Shown: piece after piece, positions 35,170 to 45,197 of the stretch
Position numbering within the stretch: the stretch's first letter is position 1
Layout: each line of letters opens with the position of its first letter
Assembly: GCA_919902665.1 (NCBI GenBank)
Contig: CAKKRK010000195.1
Span: 1-59,881 of the forward strand
Length of the DNA: 59,881 nt
Direction of reading: 5' to 3'
Source: Nitrospiraceae bacterium
Lineage (GTDB): Bacteria > Nitrospirota > Nitrospiria > Nitrospirales > Nitrospiraceae
Made by a program: the position numbers and the translations under genes
Notes under the pieces: generated by a model
The model's input: the letters and a program-made list of their open reading frames with translations, nothing else
The model's database searches: none
What the model was told of the DNA's origin: nothing

Positions 35170-36129
35170 TTAGTATTTCCGCAAAGACACCGGAGGGAGA
35201 TTCAATAACCCTTCACGCACGGCCGCCCATAACGCATCGAGTATGGCGTTGAGGTCAGGGGCCGTTCGAGCTAGTATCTTGACGGCAAGCCCCGGGACAG
35301 GTCCAACAGACACACCTCCCAAGACTTCCCCTGGACGAGCGTCCAAGATCGTGGCGATTTTCGACTCCAATCCGTTCCACACCTCTGATGGCGTACTGTC
35401 GTTCACCACATAAAGCGAAGCCACATAGTTCCATTCTTCTGCCAAACCAACACGTCCTAAATCCGCAGATGGATCAAGAACATATCGCTCGAACAGCGTA
35501 CTGCCGGACGCCATCATAATTCGGATGTCGTTCTCCAGGTCCGTAAATGCCCATCGCTCCCCTCTGGCGATACGGCCAGATGCGACAGCATCCCACAACA
35601 AGAGCGTCGCACCAGGCGCCAGAGTGGCTTGGAGAGTCTGCCGAAATCGAGAGCCTGCAAAAGGAATGGTATGTTCAGGAAACCACTCGAGCACCGCGCC
35701 AGGCCCGACCGTAATATTGACGTGCTGTTCGGACACCTTGCCCTCCGTCCGATAGACACGGTTGGCAGAAGGAGCAGAAATCAGGACATGCGCATCCTGC
35801 TCCACGTTCATGTCGATGGACAGATGGTCACCCCCCACCAGACCCCCGGAGGGGTTGACCAGTAATGTGTAGGCGGCTCCCGTGTCATCAAGATAGATAG
35901 GAGGGAGCAGTTTCCACGGCGTGGTGAAATAGGCGTGCGAAATAATGGTTTGGTGATCGCGCTTCGTGTAGGTGAGCTTAAGCTCGCCGACCCGCCCGAC
36001 CAATTCCGTCTCAAACCGTCCTGGGGCCTTCTTTTTCAAGGAAGGCTTTCTTTTCCCAGAAGGTATTCTTTTTGAGGATGTCCCGGTTTCCCGAGACGTC
36101 CTCTTGTGCTGTCCCTCCCAGGTCGGCAT
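35170..36129 (-). CDS. ureD: Urease accessory protein UreD (UreH)
   Basis: The 319-residue protein has the UreD pattern: RVGELKLTYTKRDHQTIISH, then LLVNPSGGLVGGDHL, ISAPSANRVYRTEG and EWFPEHTIPFAGSRF. UreD binds apo-urease and, with UreF and UreG, delivers nickel and carbon dioxide to the active site. The first 40 residues are a basic extension (GTSSKRIPSGKRKPSLKKK) not usual in the family. The start is 3 nt after the ureG stop. It is the last gene of the ureABCFGD run. Confidence 0.93.
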   Translation of the reverse strand: MPTWEGQHKRTSRETGTSSKRIPSGKRKPSLKKKAPGRFETELVGRVGELKLTYTKRDHQTIISHAYFTTPWKLLPPIYLDDTGAAYTLLVNPSGGLVGGDHLSIDMNVEQDAHVLISAPSANRVYRTEGKVSEQHVNITVGPGAVLEWFPEHTIPFAGSRFRQTLQATLAPGATLLLWDAVASGRIARGERWAFTDLENDIRIMMASGSTLFERYVLDPSADLGRVGLAEEWNYVASLYVVNDSTPSEVWNGLESKIATILDARPGEVLGGVSVGPVPGLAVKILARTAPDLNAILDALWAAVREGLLNLPPVSLRKY

Positions 36130-36132
36130 TGG

Positions 36133-36810
36133 TTAGGAGCGCCTGGCTCGTTGCGGGATGCGCTGCTCCACCCAGGCCATTACGGTATCCATGCCCTCGC
36201 CGGAAAGAATATTCGTGAACGCGAACGGCAGATCCCCGCGCATTTTGCGGGTATCTCGATCCATGACGGACAGATCCGCGCGCACATGCGGAGCCAAGTC
36301 CATCTTGTTGATGACGAGAAAGTCGGATCGAGTGATCCCTGGTCCACCTTTTCGTGGGATCTTGTCACCACCCGCCACATCAATCACATAGATGACGTGA
36401 TCGACGAGCTCAGGGCTAAAGGTCGCCGCCAAGTTGTCGCCCCCGCTTTCCAGAAAGATCAATTCAACGTCCGGATGGCGACGAATCAGATCGTTAATGG
36501 CTTCCTGATTATGCGAGGCATCTTCCCGAATCGCCGTATGTGGACACCCCCCAGTTTCAACACCAAGAATCCGGTCGACCGGCAAGGCACCGCGTTTGGT
36601 CAGGATTTCTGCGTCGATTTTCGTGAAAATATCGTTTGTCACGGCGGCAAGGCTGAATCGATCGCGCAACCGCTGACACAGCGCTTCGACAAGTGCTGTC
36701 TTCCCTGACCCAACGGGACCTCCAATACCAATGACCGGAATGCCTTGTTTCCGCGCTTGGGTCGGAGTCCAATTGTGACTGTGCTCACGATTTAGATCAT
36801 GCATGGTCAT
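36133..36810 (-). CDS. ureG: Urease accessory GTPase UreG
   Basis: The 225-residue SIMIBI GTPase has the P-loop [17 protein letters not shown] near residue 28, the nickel-binding [17 protein letters not shown] (Cys-Pro-His), [17 protein letters not shown] and the specificity motif [10 protein letters not shown]. It powers nickel insertion into urease in complex with UreF and UreD. The N-terminus has three histidines ([12 protein letters not shown]); such residues may help hold nickel, which matters because no ureE is present in the cluster. Confidence 0.96.
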   Translation of the reverse strand: MTMHDLNREHSHNWTPTQARKQGIPVIGIGGPVGSGKTALVEALCQRLRDRFSLAAVTNDIFTKIDAEILTKRGALPVDRILGVETGGCPHTAIREDASHNQEAINDLIRRHPDVELIFLESGGDNLAATFSPELVDHVIYVIDVAGGDKIPRKGGPGITRSDFLVINKMDLAPHVRADLSVMDRDTRKMRGDLPFAFTNILSGEGMDTVMAWVEQRIPQRARRS

Positions 36811-36894
36811 CCCACGAGCGGACAGTTGAGACCGAAGGCCCTCAACGGCCGTTCTGTTCCTTTCTATGCGTCACGCAGGCTCGCTGACTCACGA

Positions 36895-37581
36895 TTAAGA
36901 CCGAAAGAGTCTCCATTCCAGAGCGCCATGCCGCATTGCATAAATGTCTTGAATCGGCGACCACGAGCTCATTGCGCTCTCTGAGTCAACGTCTCGACTG
37001 ATCCGCTCAATCAATGGCAGCCATTCGCCCAAGATGCGCTGCCCTTCATGCTGTCCAAGAGGGCTGAGTCGCATGGCAGCGGAGACAAACCCGACCGCAG
37101 TTTGATACAGGAAGGCCGCCGCCGTGTCCTCTTGGCTCCACCCTGCTGCACCGAGCGTGAGTCCGAACGTGATCGCTAAATGGCCCGGAGCGCGCGCGGC
37201 CTCGACCTCGTCACAATATGCTGCAAGGATTGGTTTCCCTTGGATTTGATCCGCTGCAACCCGAATGACTTGCCGCCCCATTTGACGGCTGGCCAACCGC
37301 GATGCTCGACTGAGCTTCGTCGCCTCAAGCGTTCGATCGATAGCCAGCGCCACCGAAATTTGTCCGGCAGCCCCTGCTCGATTGGCTCTTTTCGTGGCCA
37401 GGGCTTCTCGGCGGCTCATGCCACCTCGGAGCAAATCCTCGATGTACTCGGCAAGTTGATCGGAGGTTTTTACAGCACCACCTTGAACGGCAGCTTCCAA
37501 ACCCGACGAAAATGCGTACCCGCCAGACGGGAAAAACGTATCAATAAACCGCAACCCTTCAAGCAATGCAGACGTATTCAT
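36895..37581 (-). CDS. ureF: Urease accessory protein UreF
   Basis: The 228-residue helical protein has the UreF signature DTFFPSGGYAFSSGLEAAVQ near residue 15, and QEDTAAAFLYQTAVGFVSAAMRLSPLGQHEGQ near the C-terminus. UreF checks GTP hydrolysis by UreG and bridges it to UreD. Start 37581 is chosen as it fits the family's N-terminus; a GTG 39 nt upstream is in frame. Neither start has a strong ribosome site. It lies between ureC and ureG; a ureE would usually stand in this area but none is found. Confidence 0.92.
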   Translation of the reverse strand: MNTSALLEGLRFIDTFFPSGGYAFSSGLEAAVQGGAVKTSDQLAEYIEDLLRGGMSRREALATKRANRAGAAGQISVALAIDRTLEATKLSRASRLASRQMGRQVIRVAADQIQGKPILAAYCDEVEAARAPGHLAITFGLTLGAAGWSQEDTAAAFLYQTAVGFVSAAMRLSPLGQHEGQRILGEWLPLIERISRDVDSESAMSSWSPIQDIYAMRHGALEWRLFRS

Positions 37582-37661
37582 GGGGCATGCAGAAAGAAAT
37601 AGCCGGTCAGCGACCTTCACACAACATCCGCTACGGGTAGCCGAGCCGGCCGTTCTTTTCG

Positions 37662-39386
37662 TCAGAACAAGAAATACCGCTGAGCCATCGGAAGCACCAC
37701 AGCTGGCTCACAAGTAAGCCGCACCCCGTCGGCCGTCACGACGTACGTCTCCGAATCAACCTCGATCTTGGGCAGATAGTCGTTCAGCTTGAGGTCCCGC
37801 TTTTTAATATTTCGGCAATTTTTGACTACAGCCACGCGCTTCTGCAATCCAAGCTTCTTTGGGATCCCTCGATCCAGTCCTGCCTGCGACAAGAAGGTCA
37901 GACTGGTGCTGGACAGCGCCCTCCCAAAGGCACCGAACATGGGTCGGCTAATAATCGGCTCCGGCGTGGGGATTGACGCGTTCGGATCGCCCATCTGTGC
38001 CTGAGCGATAAACCCGCCTTTCAACACCATTTCCGGCTTGACGCCGAAGAACGCCGGCTTCCAGAGCACCAGGTCTGCGAACTTCCCAACCTCCACGGAC
38101 CCAACCTCATGGGCAATCCCATGCGTGATGGCAGGATTAATCGTGTACTTGGCCACATACCGCTTGGCGCGGAAGTTGTCGTTCTGCGACGAGTCCTTCC
38201 CCTCATTCGGCGACAGATGGCCTCGCTGGACCTTCATCTTGTGCGCGTTTTGCCAGGTCCGGATGATGACTTCTCCGATGCGACCCATGGCTTGCGAGTC
38301 AGACGACATGATGCTGATGGCGCCCAGATCGTGGAGAATGTCTTCCGCTGCAATGGTTTCTCGCCGGATTCTGGATTCGGCAAAGGCCACATCTTCGGGA
38401 ATTCTTGGATTGAGGTGATGGCACACCATCAACATATCCAGATGCTCGTCCATGGTGTTGGTCGTAAACGGCATGGTGGGGTTCGTCGACGAAGGAAGCA
38501 CGTTCGCCTCGCCGCACACTTTAATGATATCCGGGGCATGACCGCCCCCGGCGCCTTCTGTATGAAACGTATGAATTGTTCGGCCCTTGAACGCCTTGAT
38601 CGTGTCTTCGACAAACCCTGCCTCATTCAGCGTATCGGTATGGATCGCAACCTGCACATCGTAGCGTTCCGCCACGCTCAGACAGGTATCGATCGCCGCC
38701 GGGGTCGTCCCCCAATCTTCGTGCAGCTTGAGACCGATGGCGCCCGCCTCAACCTGCTCGTTTAATCCATCGGGATGGGACGAGTTGCCTTTACCCAGAA
38801 ATCCCAGATTGATAGGAATGCCCTCAGATGCCTCCAGCATGCGATGGATATTCCATGGTCCTGGCGTACAGGTCGTCGCGTTGGTACCCGTCGCAGGACC
38901 AGTACCGCCGCCGATCATCGTGGTAATGCCAGCCGATAGCGCATCCCAATATTGTTGCGGGCAGATGAAATGGATATGGGTATCGATGCCGCCAGCCGTC
39001 ACGATATGTCCTTCTCCTGCGATCACTTCCGTTCCGGCACCAATCTCCATTCCCTTGGTCACGTTCGGCATCAGATCAGAATTGCCTGCCTTCCCGATAC
39101 CAACGATCCGCCCGTCTTTGATCCCGATATCCGCCTTCACAATCCCGGTGTAGTCGAGAATGAGGGCATTCGTGATAACCGTGTCGAGTGCACCGTTCGC
39201 ATTCGTCACCCGCGGCGACTGGCCCATCCCGTCTCGAATCACTTTCCCGCCGCCGAACACCGCTTCGTCTCCGTACGTCGTAAAGTCTTGCTCGACTTCG
39301 ATAAGCAGTTCCGTATCCGCTAGCCGGACACGATCACCAGTGGTGGGGCCGTAGAGTGAGGCATATTGCCTTCTTGGAATTTTCAC
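37662..39386 (-). CDS. ureC: Urease alpha subunit
   Basis: The 574-residue catalytic subunit splits urea to ammonia and carbamate at a di-nickel site. Nickel ligands and catalytic residues are visible: HIHFICPQQ (two His), the lysine to be carbamylated in [37 protein letters not shown], the flap Cys-His in [13 protein letters not shown], and the Asp of [11 protein letters not shown]. The GTG start overlaps the ureB stop as GTGA and has AAAGGAGG upstream. Length is typical. Ammonia from it can feed assimilation or, in comammox strains, ammonia oxidation. Confidence 0.98.
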   Translation of the reverse strand: MKIPRRQYASLYGPTTGDRVRLADTELLIEVEQDFTTYGDEAVFGGGKVIRDGMGQSPRVTNANGALDTVITNALILDYTGIVKADIGIKDGRIVGIGKAGNSDLMPNVTKGMEIGAGTEVIAGEGHIVTAGGIDTHIHFICPQQYWDALSAGITTMIGGGTGPATGTNATTCTPGPWNIHRMLEASEGIPINLGFLGKGNSSHPDGLNEQVEAGAIGLKLHEDWGTTPAAIDTCLSVAERYDVQVAIHTDTLNEAGFVEDTIKAFKGRTIHTFHTEGAGGGHAPDIIKVCGEANVLPSSTNPTMPFTTNTMDEHLDMLMVCHHLNPRIPEDVAFAESRIRRETIAAEDILHDLGAISIMSSDSQAMGRIGEVIIRTWQNAHKMKVQRGHLSPNEGKDSSQNDNFRAKRYVAKYTINPAITHGIAHEVGSVEVGKFADLVLWKPAFFGVKPEMVLKGGFIAQAQMGDPNASIPTPEPIISRPMFGAFGRALSSTSLTFLSQAGLDRGIPKKLGLQKRVAVVKNCRNIKKRDLKLNDYLPKIEVDSETYVVTADGVRLTCEPAVVLPMAQRYFLF

Positions 39387-39865
39387 CGGAGGCCTCCTTT
39401 TCCAGAAAATCCTCGGGTACCCGCGAGCAATAGCGCGCGAGCCTTGACCTGCGCATCATCGAGTGATCCTTCCGTCAATCCGTTGATGCCATAGGCGACC
39501 CGCTTCCCGGCCAAGGCCACAACCGTCACTCGCTTGTCCTCTCCCGGCTCGAACCGAACCGCCGTGCCGGCGGGGATACAGAGCCGAAACCCGAAGGCCT
39601 GTTCGCGATCAAACTTCAGCGCATGATTGGACTCGAAGAAATGGCAGTGGGATCCGACCTGGATGGGACGATCAGCGGCATTCTTCACCGTCAGTTCCTT
39701 TATCTCTCGGCCGTTAAACATCTCGATATCGCCGGAGGCAGTCAGGATCTCCCCAGGAATGATCGGCTTCGCTAACTCAGCTTTTATGATACTGGCGAGG
39801 GACTGTTTCGCAGGTTGTCTCGACTTTTGACTCTTAGTTGGACGTCGCGTCATCTTTTTGGGCAT
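39383..39865 (-). CDS. ureB: Urease beta subunit
   Basis: The 160-residue protein contains the UreB fold ([61 protein letters not shown]). It is about 40-55 residues longer than many UreB; the extra N-terminus is basic ([20 protein letters not shown]). The start is well supported by AGGAGGG seven nt upstream, so the extension is real at the sequence level. It overlaps ureC by four bases and is 49 nt downstream of ureA. Confidence 0.96.
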   Translation of the reverse strand: MPKKMTRRPTKSQKSRQPAKQSLASIIKAELAKPIIPGEILTASGDIEMFNGREIKELTVKNAADRPIQVGSHCHFFESNHALKFDREQAFGFRLCIPAGTAVRFEPGEDKRVTVVALAGKRVAYGINGLTEGSLDDAQVKARALLLAGTRGFSGKGGLR

Positions 39866-39914
39866 AGGTCCCTCCTACAGGAACACACATGAGTGATGCG
39901 CCTCAATCTCGCGC

Positions 39915-40217
39915 TTATCGAATTGGGTTATGGACCGTGACCAGTTTTGTTCCATCTGGAAACGTTCCCTCAACCTGGAACTCATGAATCATCTCCGGGA
40001 CTCCAGACATCACATCCTTACGGGTAAGCAGCGTCGTACCGTAGGTCATCAGTTGAGCAACACTTTTCCCATCACGAATCCCTTCCAGGACAGCGGCAGT
40101 GAGATACGCAACGGATTCTGGATGATTGAGTTTGAGGCCTCGCTTCTTGCGATCAGCGGCCAGTTGTCCCGCAACATAAATAAGTAACTTTTCCTGTTCT
40201 CTCGGGGTCAGATGCAT
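39915..40217 (-). CDS. ureA: Urease gamma subunit
   Basis: The 100-residue protein matches UreA from end to end: [60 protein letters not shown] and VTVHNPI. The start has GGGAGGGAAG upstream. It is the first gene of ureABC. A 200-nt gap separates it from urtE; no clear promoter consensus was found there. Confidence 0.97.
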   Translation of the reverse strand: MHLTPREQEKLLIYVAGQLAADRKKRGLKLNHPESVAYLTAAVLEGIRDGKSVAQLMTYGTTLLTRKDVMSGVPEMIHEFQVEGTFPDGTKLVTVHNPIR

Positions 40218-40417
40218 GAGCTTCCCTCCCTAGCGCAATGACTCTCCCATTTCTTGGCAAGAACACTCGATGTGGGCAAGAGCATCCTCTCTCTTAGAGA
40301 AGAGTAAAGATTCCTACTGTAGAGTTGCAATCCCTGTCTAGACGATTGGCAATCCCGATAGTTCATCGAGGCAAGTCCAAACAAACAAGAGGCAGGAGAT
40401 ACCTTCCATCGCACCCA

Positions 40418-41152
40418 CTACACCGTGAGATGTTGCCGCACCATGTCGGCATTCAACTCCGTGCTCTTGCCCTGAGCCATCACGGCTCCTTTGGCCATAA
40501 CCACGTACTTCTCCGCCAGCCGGGCGGCGAAGTGGAGGCCTTGTTCCACCAACAGAATCGCGAACCGGCGCGACTTCTTAAAGCCGATAATGACGTCCTC
40601 GATCTGATCGACGATCGAGGGCTGAATCCCTTCAGTCGGTTCATCCAACAACAGGAGCTTCGGACTGGAGAGGATGGCGCGGCCGATTGCCAACTGCTGT
40701 TGTTCCCCACCACTCAAGACCCCACCCGGACGATGAAGAATCTGCGTCAACTTTGGAAAGAGATGATAGACCTCATCGAAGGCCTCTTGTTCGGAGACAT
40801 CGCCCGTAATGGACGGGCGGTTCCAGTACCCGAGCAAGAGATTTTGATGCACGGTCAGGTGCGGGATAATCTCGCGCCCTTGCGGCACATACGCCAGCCC
40901 GCGTTTGGCCCGGAGATCCGTGCGATCCTGCGTGATGTCTCGCCCATCAAACGTAATGGTGCCGGACCGAGCCGGCAGCAAGCCCGTCAGCGTCTTCAAC
41001 GTGGTCGTCTTCCCCATCCCGTTTCGGCCCATCAGACACACCACTTCCCCCGCCTCAATGGTGAACGAGACATTCCGCAGAATATGGCTCTCGCCGTAGT
41101 ACGCGTTGATATTCTCGAGCGCCAGGGTCATCCGTGGTGTTTCGTGTGCCAT
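40418..41152 (-). CDS. urtE: Urea ABC transporter ATP-binding protein UrtE
   Basis: The 244-residue ATPase is of the branched-chain-amino-acid/urea (LivF-like) type. Motifs: Walker A GRNGMGKT, Q-loop LAYVPQGREI, signature VLSGGEQQQLAIGRAI, Walker B LLLLDEPTEG. The downstream LLVEQGLHFAARLAEKYVVM fits this group. ATG 41152 is preferred over a TTG two codons upstream. It lies 24 nt after urtD and ahead of ureA, so urea import and hydrolysis are in one block. Confidence 0.93.
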   Translation of the reverse strand: MAHETPRMTLALENINAYYGESHILRNVSFTIEAGEVVCLMGRNGMGKTTTLKTLTGLLPARSGTITFDGRDITQDRTDLRAKRGLAYVPQGREIIPHLTVHQNLLLGYWNRPSITGDVSEQEAFDEVYHLFPKLTQILHRPGGVLSGGEQQQLAIGRAILSSPKLLLLDEPTEGIQPSIVDQIEDVIIGFKKSRRFAILLVEQGLHFAARLAEKYVVMAKGAVMAQGKSTELNADMVRQHLTV

Positions 41153-41176
41153 ATGCAACGCAGCTCCGTCTTGTCC

Positions 41177-41941
41177 CTAATGGGCCACCTTGGCCCGGCC
41201 AAGGTAGATTTCTCGAACATGGTCATCCGCTTGGACGGCTTCGACCGTACCTTCGCAGATGACGGTCCCCTCAGCGAGCACCGTCACGATCTTTGCAATC
41301 TGCCGGACAAAGTCCATATCATGCTCGATCACGACGATCGCCTGCTTTTCCGATAAGGACGTCAGCAAGCGTCCGGTCTGCTCCGTTTCCTTATCACTCA
41401 TCCCAGCCACAGGCTCATCGACCAAGAGCAACGAGGGGTCCTGCAAAATCACCATGCCGATCTCCAGCCATTGCTTTTGGCCGTGAGACAAAGCCCCGGC
41501 CCGACCATGGGCATGATTCGATAAGCCGATGGTCTCCAACGTCTCCTCAATGCGCGCGCGCTCCGCCGCCGACGACCGGCCCATCAAGGTCGGAAAGACG
41601 CCCTTACTCGGGCGCTTGACCGACAGATCCAGATTCTGCCAGACCGACAAGTTGCCATAGACCGACGGCGCCTGAAACTTCCGGCCCACGCCCAGCTTCG
41701 TAATGTCTTCAGCGTTCTTCCCAACTAAATTGGCCCCCTTGCCGAACAGGATCTTCCCAGAGGTGGGTCTGGTCTTGCCACAGATCACATCCAAGAGCGT
41801 TGTCTTGCCAGCTCCGTTCGGACCGATGACGACACGCAACTCATTATAATGAACACTAAAGTTACAGTTGTTCAGCGCCTTGAATCCGTCGTAGTCCATA
41901 ACGACGTTTTCGCAGTTGAGAATCAGGTCTCCGTCGGTCAC
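41177..41941 (-). CDS. urtD: Urea ABC transporter ATP-binding protein UrtD
   Basis: The 254-residue ATPase is LivG-like: Walker A GPNGAGKT, the linker DITKLGVGRKFQAPSVYGNL, signature LSHGQKQWLEIGMVI, and Walker B LLLVDEPVAGMSDKE, all typical of UrtD. The GTG start overlaps the urtC stop by four bases (GTGA), so expression is coupled. With UrtE it powers the UrtBC channel. Confidence 0.94.
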   Translation of the reverse strand: MTDGDLILNCENVVMDYDGFKALNNCNFSVHYNELRVVIGPNGAGKTTLLDVICGKTRPTSGKILFGKGANLVGKNAEDITKLGVGRKFQAPSVYGNLSVWQNLDLSVKRPSKGVFPTLMGRSSAAERARIEETLETIGLSNHAHGRAGALSHGQKQWLEIGMVILQDPSLLLVDEPVAGMSDKETEQTGRLLTSLSEKQAIVVIEHDMDFVRQIAKIVTVLAEGTVICEGTVEAVQADDHVREIYLGRAKVAH

Positions 41942-43071
41942 GCCACGGTCCCCCCTTCTGCCTTGATCGCCGGCGCCGGGGTTTCCTTGCGTGCCGTCGC
42001 TTTCCGAATCATCCCCAGCAGTCCATCCGGAAACATCGTCACCACGACCACAAAGAGTCCGCCGAGGATAAAGGGCCAGGCCTCCGGGAAGTAGTTGGTC
42101 AACACACTGCGGCCATAGTTCACCGCCACCGCCCCCAAGACCGCGCCGATTAACGTGCCCCGCCCGCCGACCGCCACCCAGATGACCACCTCCAGCGACG
42201 GCAACACCCCAATTTGCGCGGGGGTAATAATCCCCACCTGCGGCACATATAGCATGCCCGCTAATCCCGCCAGCCCCGCAGAGACCACGAAGACAAAGAG
42301 CTTGTACTTCCAGGGCGTATAGCCCGAAAACGTGACGCGGGATTCACTGTCGCGGATCGCAATGAGGACATTGCCCGCGCGTGAGGCCACAATCCACCGA
42401 CAGAAGAGATACGCCGCCACGAGCGCGAGAACCGTGATGATATACAGTCCTCGTTGGGTCGACGGGTCTGAGAGCCTGAACCCGAGGAGCTGTTTAAAAT
42501 CCGTCAACCCATTCGTGCCACCTAGCCGCGTCTCGTTCCGATTGAACACCAGCCAGGCCGCAAAGGCCAAGGCCTGGGTGATGATGGCAAAATAGACGCC
42601 CTTGATGCGGCTGCGAAACGCCAGAAACCCGAAGAGCGTCGCGAAGAGGACCGGCACGAGAATGGCGCCGAGGAACCCGCCCACAAAGCTCTTGAACGGG
42701 TACCAGAACAGCGGCAGCTCTTTGACCTGCGTCCACACCATAAAGTCAGGCAGTTCGCTGCCATACACACTTTCCGCCCCGATCTGCAGTGCCAGGTACA
42801 TTCCCATGCAGTATGCGCCTAATCCGAAAAAGACCCCCTGGCCCATGCTGAGCACACCGCAATAGCCCCAGATCAGGTCCAATCCCAGCGCGAGGATGCC
42901 AAACGCCAAGAACTTGCCGAATTGATTCAACCGAAAGTCAGAAAGATGCAGCCAGGAGTCGTCGGCTGGCAGCACATTCAGCAGCGGGAGGAGAACGAGT
43001 AATACCAGTCCGACCAGGGACAACGAGACAGTCTCACGGCTATCGGGACGAGCAACCGTTTGTTCAGGCAT
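41938..43071 (-). CDS. urtC: Urea ABC transporter permease UrtC
   Basis: The 377-residue permease has about ten helices and the UrtC pattern (LAFGILALGLDLIWGYCGVLSMGQGVFFGLGAYCMGMYL in two parts, a loop with VYGSELPDFMVWTQVKELP, and the EAA-like SESRVTFSGYTPWKYKLFVF near the C-terminus). Start 43071 (MPEQTV) lies 8 nt inside the end of urtB. It forms the membrane channel with UrtB. Confidence 0.94.
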   Translation of the reverse strand: MPEQTVARPDSRETVSLSLVGLVLLVLLPLLNVLPADDSWLHLSDFRLNQFGKFLAFGILALGLDLIWGYCGVLSMGQGVFFGLGAYCMGMYLALQIGAESVYGSELPDFMVWTQVKELPLFWYPFKSFVGGFLGAILVPVLFATLFGFLAFRSRIKGVYFAIITQALAFAAWLVFNRNETRLGGTNGLTDFKQLLGFRLSDPSTQRGLYIITVLALVAAYLFCRWIVASRAGNVLIAIRDSESRVTFSGYTPWKYKLFVFVVSAGLAGLAGMLYVPQVGIITPAQIGVLPSLEVVIWVAVGGRGTLIGAVLGAVAVNYGRSVLTNYFPEAWPFILGGLFVVVVTMFPDGLLGMIRKATARKETPAPAIKAEGGTVA

Positions 43072-44626
43072 CGGCGTTGCGTCCTTTCGCGGCAAACAGG
43101 CCCTGTGGCCGCCACTGCAGGAAGAGAATCACCCCGACCAGGATAAAGACCTTTCCATAGACTGCCCCGCTGACGGGCTCGATCAGCTTGTTCAGCCCCC
43201 CAATGCCGAGCGAGGCCCAGATCGTCCCGGCGAGTTTGCCCACGCCGCCCGTCACCACCACCATAAAAGCATCGACGATATAGTTCTGCCCCAGTCCGGG
43301 ATCAACGTTGCCCACCATGGTCAGCGCCCAGCCTGCGATCCCTGCCAGCCCGGAGGCGAAGGCAAAGGTATAGGAGTCGACCTTGCGGGTCGGGATTCCA
43401 AGACAGGCACTCATATTGCGGTTTTGCGTGACGGACCGGACCCGAATGCCGAGGTTGGATCGGAACAATAAGAAATAAATCCCAAGCACGCACACGATCG
43501 AGAGCAGGATGATGAAAATCCGATTGTACGGCAGATAGACACCGACCATCACTTGCGCCCCGCCGCGCAAGGCTTGCGGCGCAATGACCGCCGTCAGGTC
43601 GCCGAAGTACACCCGCGCGGCCTGCATGAGGATCAAACTCACGCCCCACGTCGCCAGCAGGGTCTCCAACAGTCGCCCATAGAGAAAGCGAATCACGGTC
43701 GCCTCCAGCACCCAGCCAAAGGCGGCGGCCGAACAAAAGGCAACCGGCAAGGCCACGGGGAAATACCAATCGAAGACCTCGGGAGACAACCAGCTAATGA
43801 ACGCCTGTTGTGTAACGAACGTGGCATAGGCGCCCACCATCATCAACTCGCCGTGCGCCATGTTGATGACCCCCATCAAGCCGAAGACGATCGCCAGGCC
43901 CAGAGACATCATCAACAAAATAGAACTGAGGCTGAGGCCTCGAAAGAATGTCTCGATGGCATCCGCCCACCAGAACCATGCGTCAATCTGCCCGATCGAC
44001 GCATGCGCCGCATCCGCCAACGCGCGCTGCTCGTCCGTGGATCCACTCTGGGTACCGACTTCAAGCAATTCTTTGAGCGCAGACAGCCCGTTCTGGCTTC
44101 TGAGCTCCCCAAGCTTCTTGACAGCGACTACTCGGACCGCGTGATCCTCAGCACGAAGCCGGAGCAGCTGTGCGGATTCCTCCATCGTGTACTTGACCCA
44201 CCAGACAGGCTCCTTTGTGGCAGCCTCTTCAAGCCAGACAATGGCTTCCGACCGGCCGGTGCCGACCAGATCGGCGGCGGCTGACCGTCGGGTATCCGAC
44301 TGGGCATTGGTGAGATTGGCATGGTTCTTCAGCAGATCGATCACGGGCTTGAGGGCTTGCCGGGTTGCCCGATCCGCTTCGGCACGGATTGCATCGAGTT
44401 TGGGAAGCAGACTCGCATCACCCTGCGCAATGAGGAGCGCCGCCGCCGTGCTCCGGACCGCCGCATCCTCACTCGTGATATCGAGAAGGGCCTGTTCGAT
44501 CGGAGAGCTGGCTCCTGCAGCAACCTCCGAGGCTAACGGTTGTTCTGCCACTGCCGTTCCTTGTGAAAGGATCAGGAGAAAAAGAGCAACAACAATTTTG
44601 GAGAATGGAACAAATCCTCTACGCAT
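43064..44626 (-). CDS. urtB: Urea ABC transporter permease UrtB
   Basis: Start 44626 has GGAGATCC upstream and opens a signal peptide (SKIVVALFLLILSQGTAVAE). The 520-residue protein has an N-terminal exported helical, HEAT-like region of about 200 residues (for example EDAAVRSTAAALLIAQGDASL), usual for UrtB, then eight or nine membrane helices with GLAIVFGLMGVINMAHGELMM and the EAA-like GIRVRSVTQNRNMSACLGI. It forms the urea channel with UrtC. The gene starts 571 nt after the end of urtA. Confidence 0.94.
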   Translation of the reverse strand: MRRGFVPFSKIVVALFLLILSQGTAVAEQPLASEVAAGASSPIEQALLDITSEDAAVRSTAAALLIAQGDASLLPKLDAIRAEADRATRQALKPVIDLLKNHANLTNAQSDTRRSAAADLVGTGRSEAIVWLEEAATKEPVWWVKYTMEESAQLLRLRAEDHAVRVVAVKKLGELRSQNGLSALKELLEVGTQSGSTDEQRALADAAHASIGQIDAWFWWADAIETFFRGLSLSSILLMMSLGLAIVFGLMGVINMAHGELMMVGAYATFVTQQAFISWLSPEVFDWYFPVALPVAFCSAAAFGWVLEATVIRFLYGRLLETLLATWGVSLILMQAARVYFGDLTAVIAPQALRGGAQVMVGVYLPYNRIFIILLSIVCVLGIYFLLFRSNLGIRVRSVTQNRNMSACLGIPTRKVDSYTFAFASGLAGIAGWALTMVGNVDPGLGQNYIVDAFMVVVTGGVGKLAGTIWASLGIGGLNKLIEPVSGAVYGKVFILVGVILFLQWRPQGLFAAKGRNADA

Positions 44627-45197
44627 GGATCTCCATTTTGGTGATACCGTCCGACTCACTATCGGTTAGGCGCTTCCGCGCCGTTCTTCACCGAATACAA
44701 GGGATCAGACATAGACCACCCAACAAAGTCTGAAACGCAGTCCACATTCGCGATCGAACCCGCCCTATCGCTACTTCTGATTGTTGCAGTAATCATTCTA
44801 TCCAGGTTGCGGCTCCAGATATCTCACAAAAGACGGTGTAGACCTATCGGGGAAATCCTGAAAGATTGGTGGGAGATCCCCTAGGGAAGTGGAGCCGTCC
44901 AATTTACTGCAGAGGCCCAATCGTCGCACGGTGGAGAGCTGCGTCCTCGCTCTTGAGCTTGATACGCGCAGGTTTGATCGGGCTGCAAGCGAATCCCATA
45001 CAAGCGATGCACATATGCATGGGGAGCGGGCCAGGCTCATTACCAAGATAACCTCCGTGCATAAACGTCAGCAGCAGATAGCCTCAAGTAGGAGGGGCTG
45101 GAATCTTCGTCACGAACGATTCCAGCCCCTCCCCGACAGACTCTAAACCCAGTATCAGAACGGCCGGTGAGCCGGCAAACCGGCTTGCGTCCCGCTC
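44627..45197. other. Long non-coding gap between urtA and urtB
   Basis: No protein-like reading frame is visible in this gap on either strand; the open frames found lack family likeness and ribosome sites. It holds the strong hairpin at 45091-45132 near the urtA end. No sure promoter for urtB was recognised. Confidence 0.5.
45091..45132 (-). terminator. Strong hairpin after urtA (attenuator or processing site)
   Basis: A 15-bp perfect stem (GGAGGGGCTGGAATC with its complement, 45091-45105 and 45118-45132) whose loop can pair further (TTCGT/ACGAA). It lies 66 nt past the urtA stop. No U run follows, so it may be a partial terminator or an RNA 3'-end stabiliser that keeps urtA above urtBCDE. 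Confidence 0.6.

Noticed and set aside
44798..45046. 82-codon minus-strand frame between urtA and urtB
   Set aside because: Composition is not protein-like, there is no ribosome site, and nothing is recognised in it.
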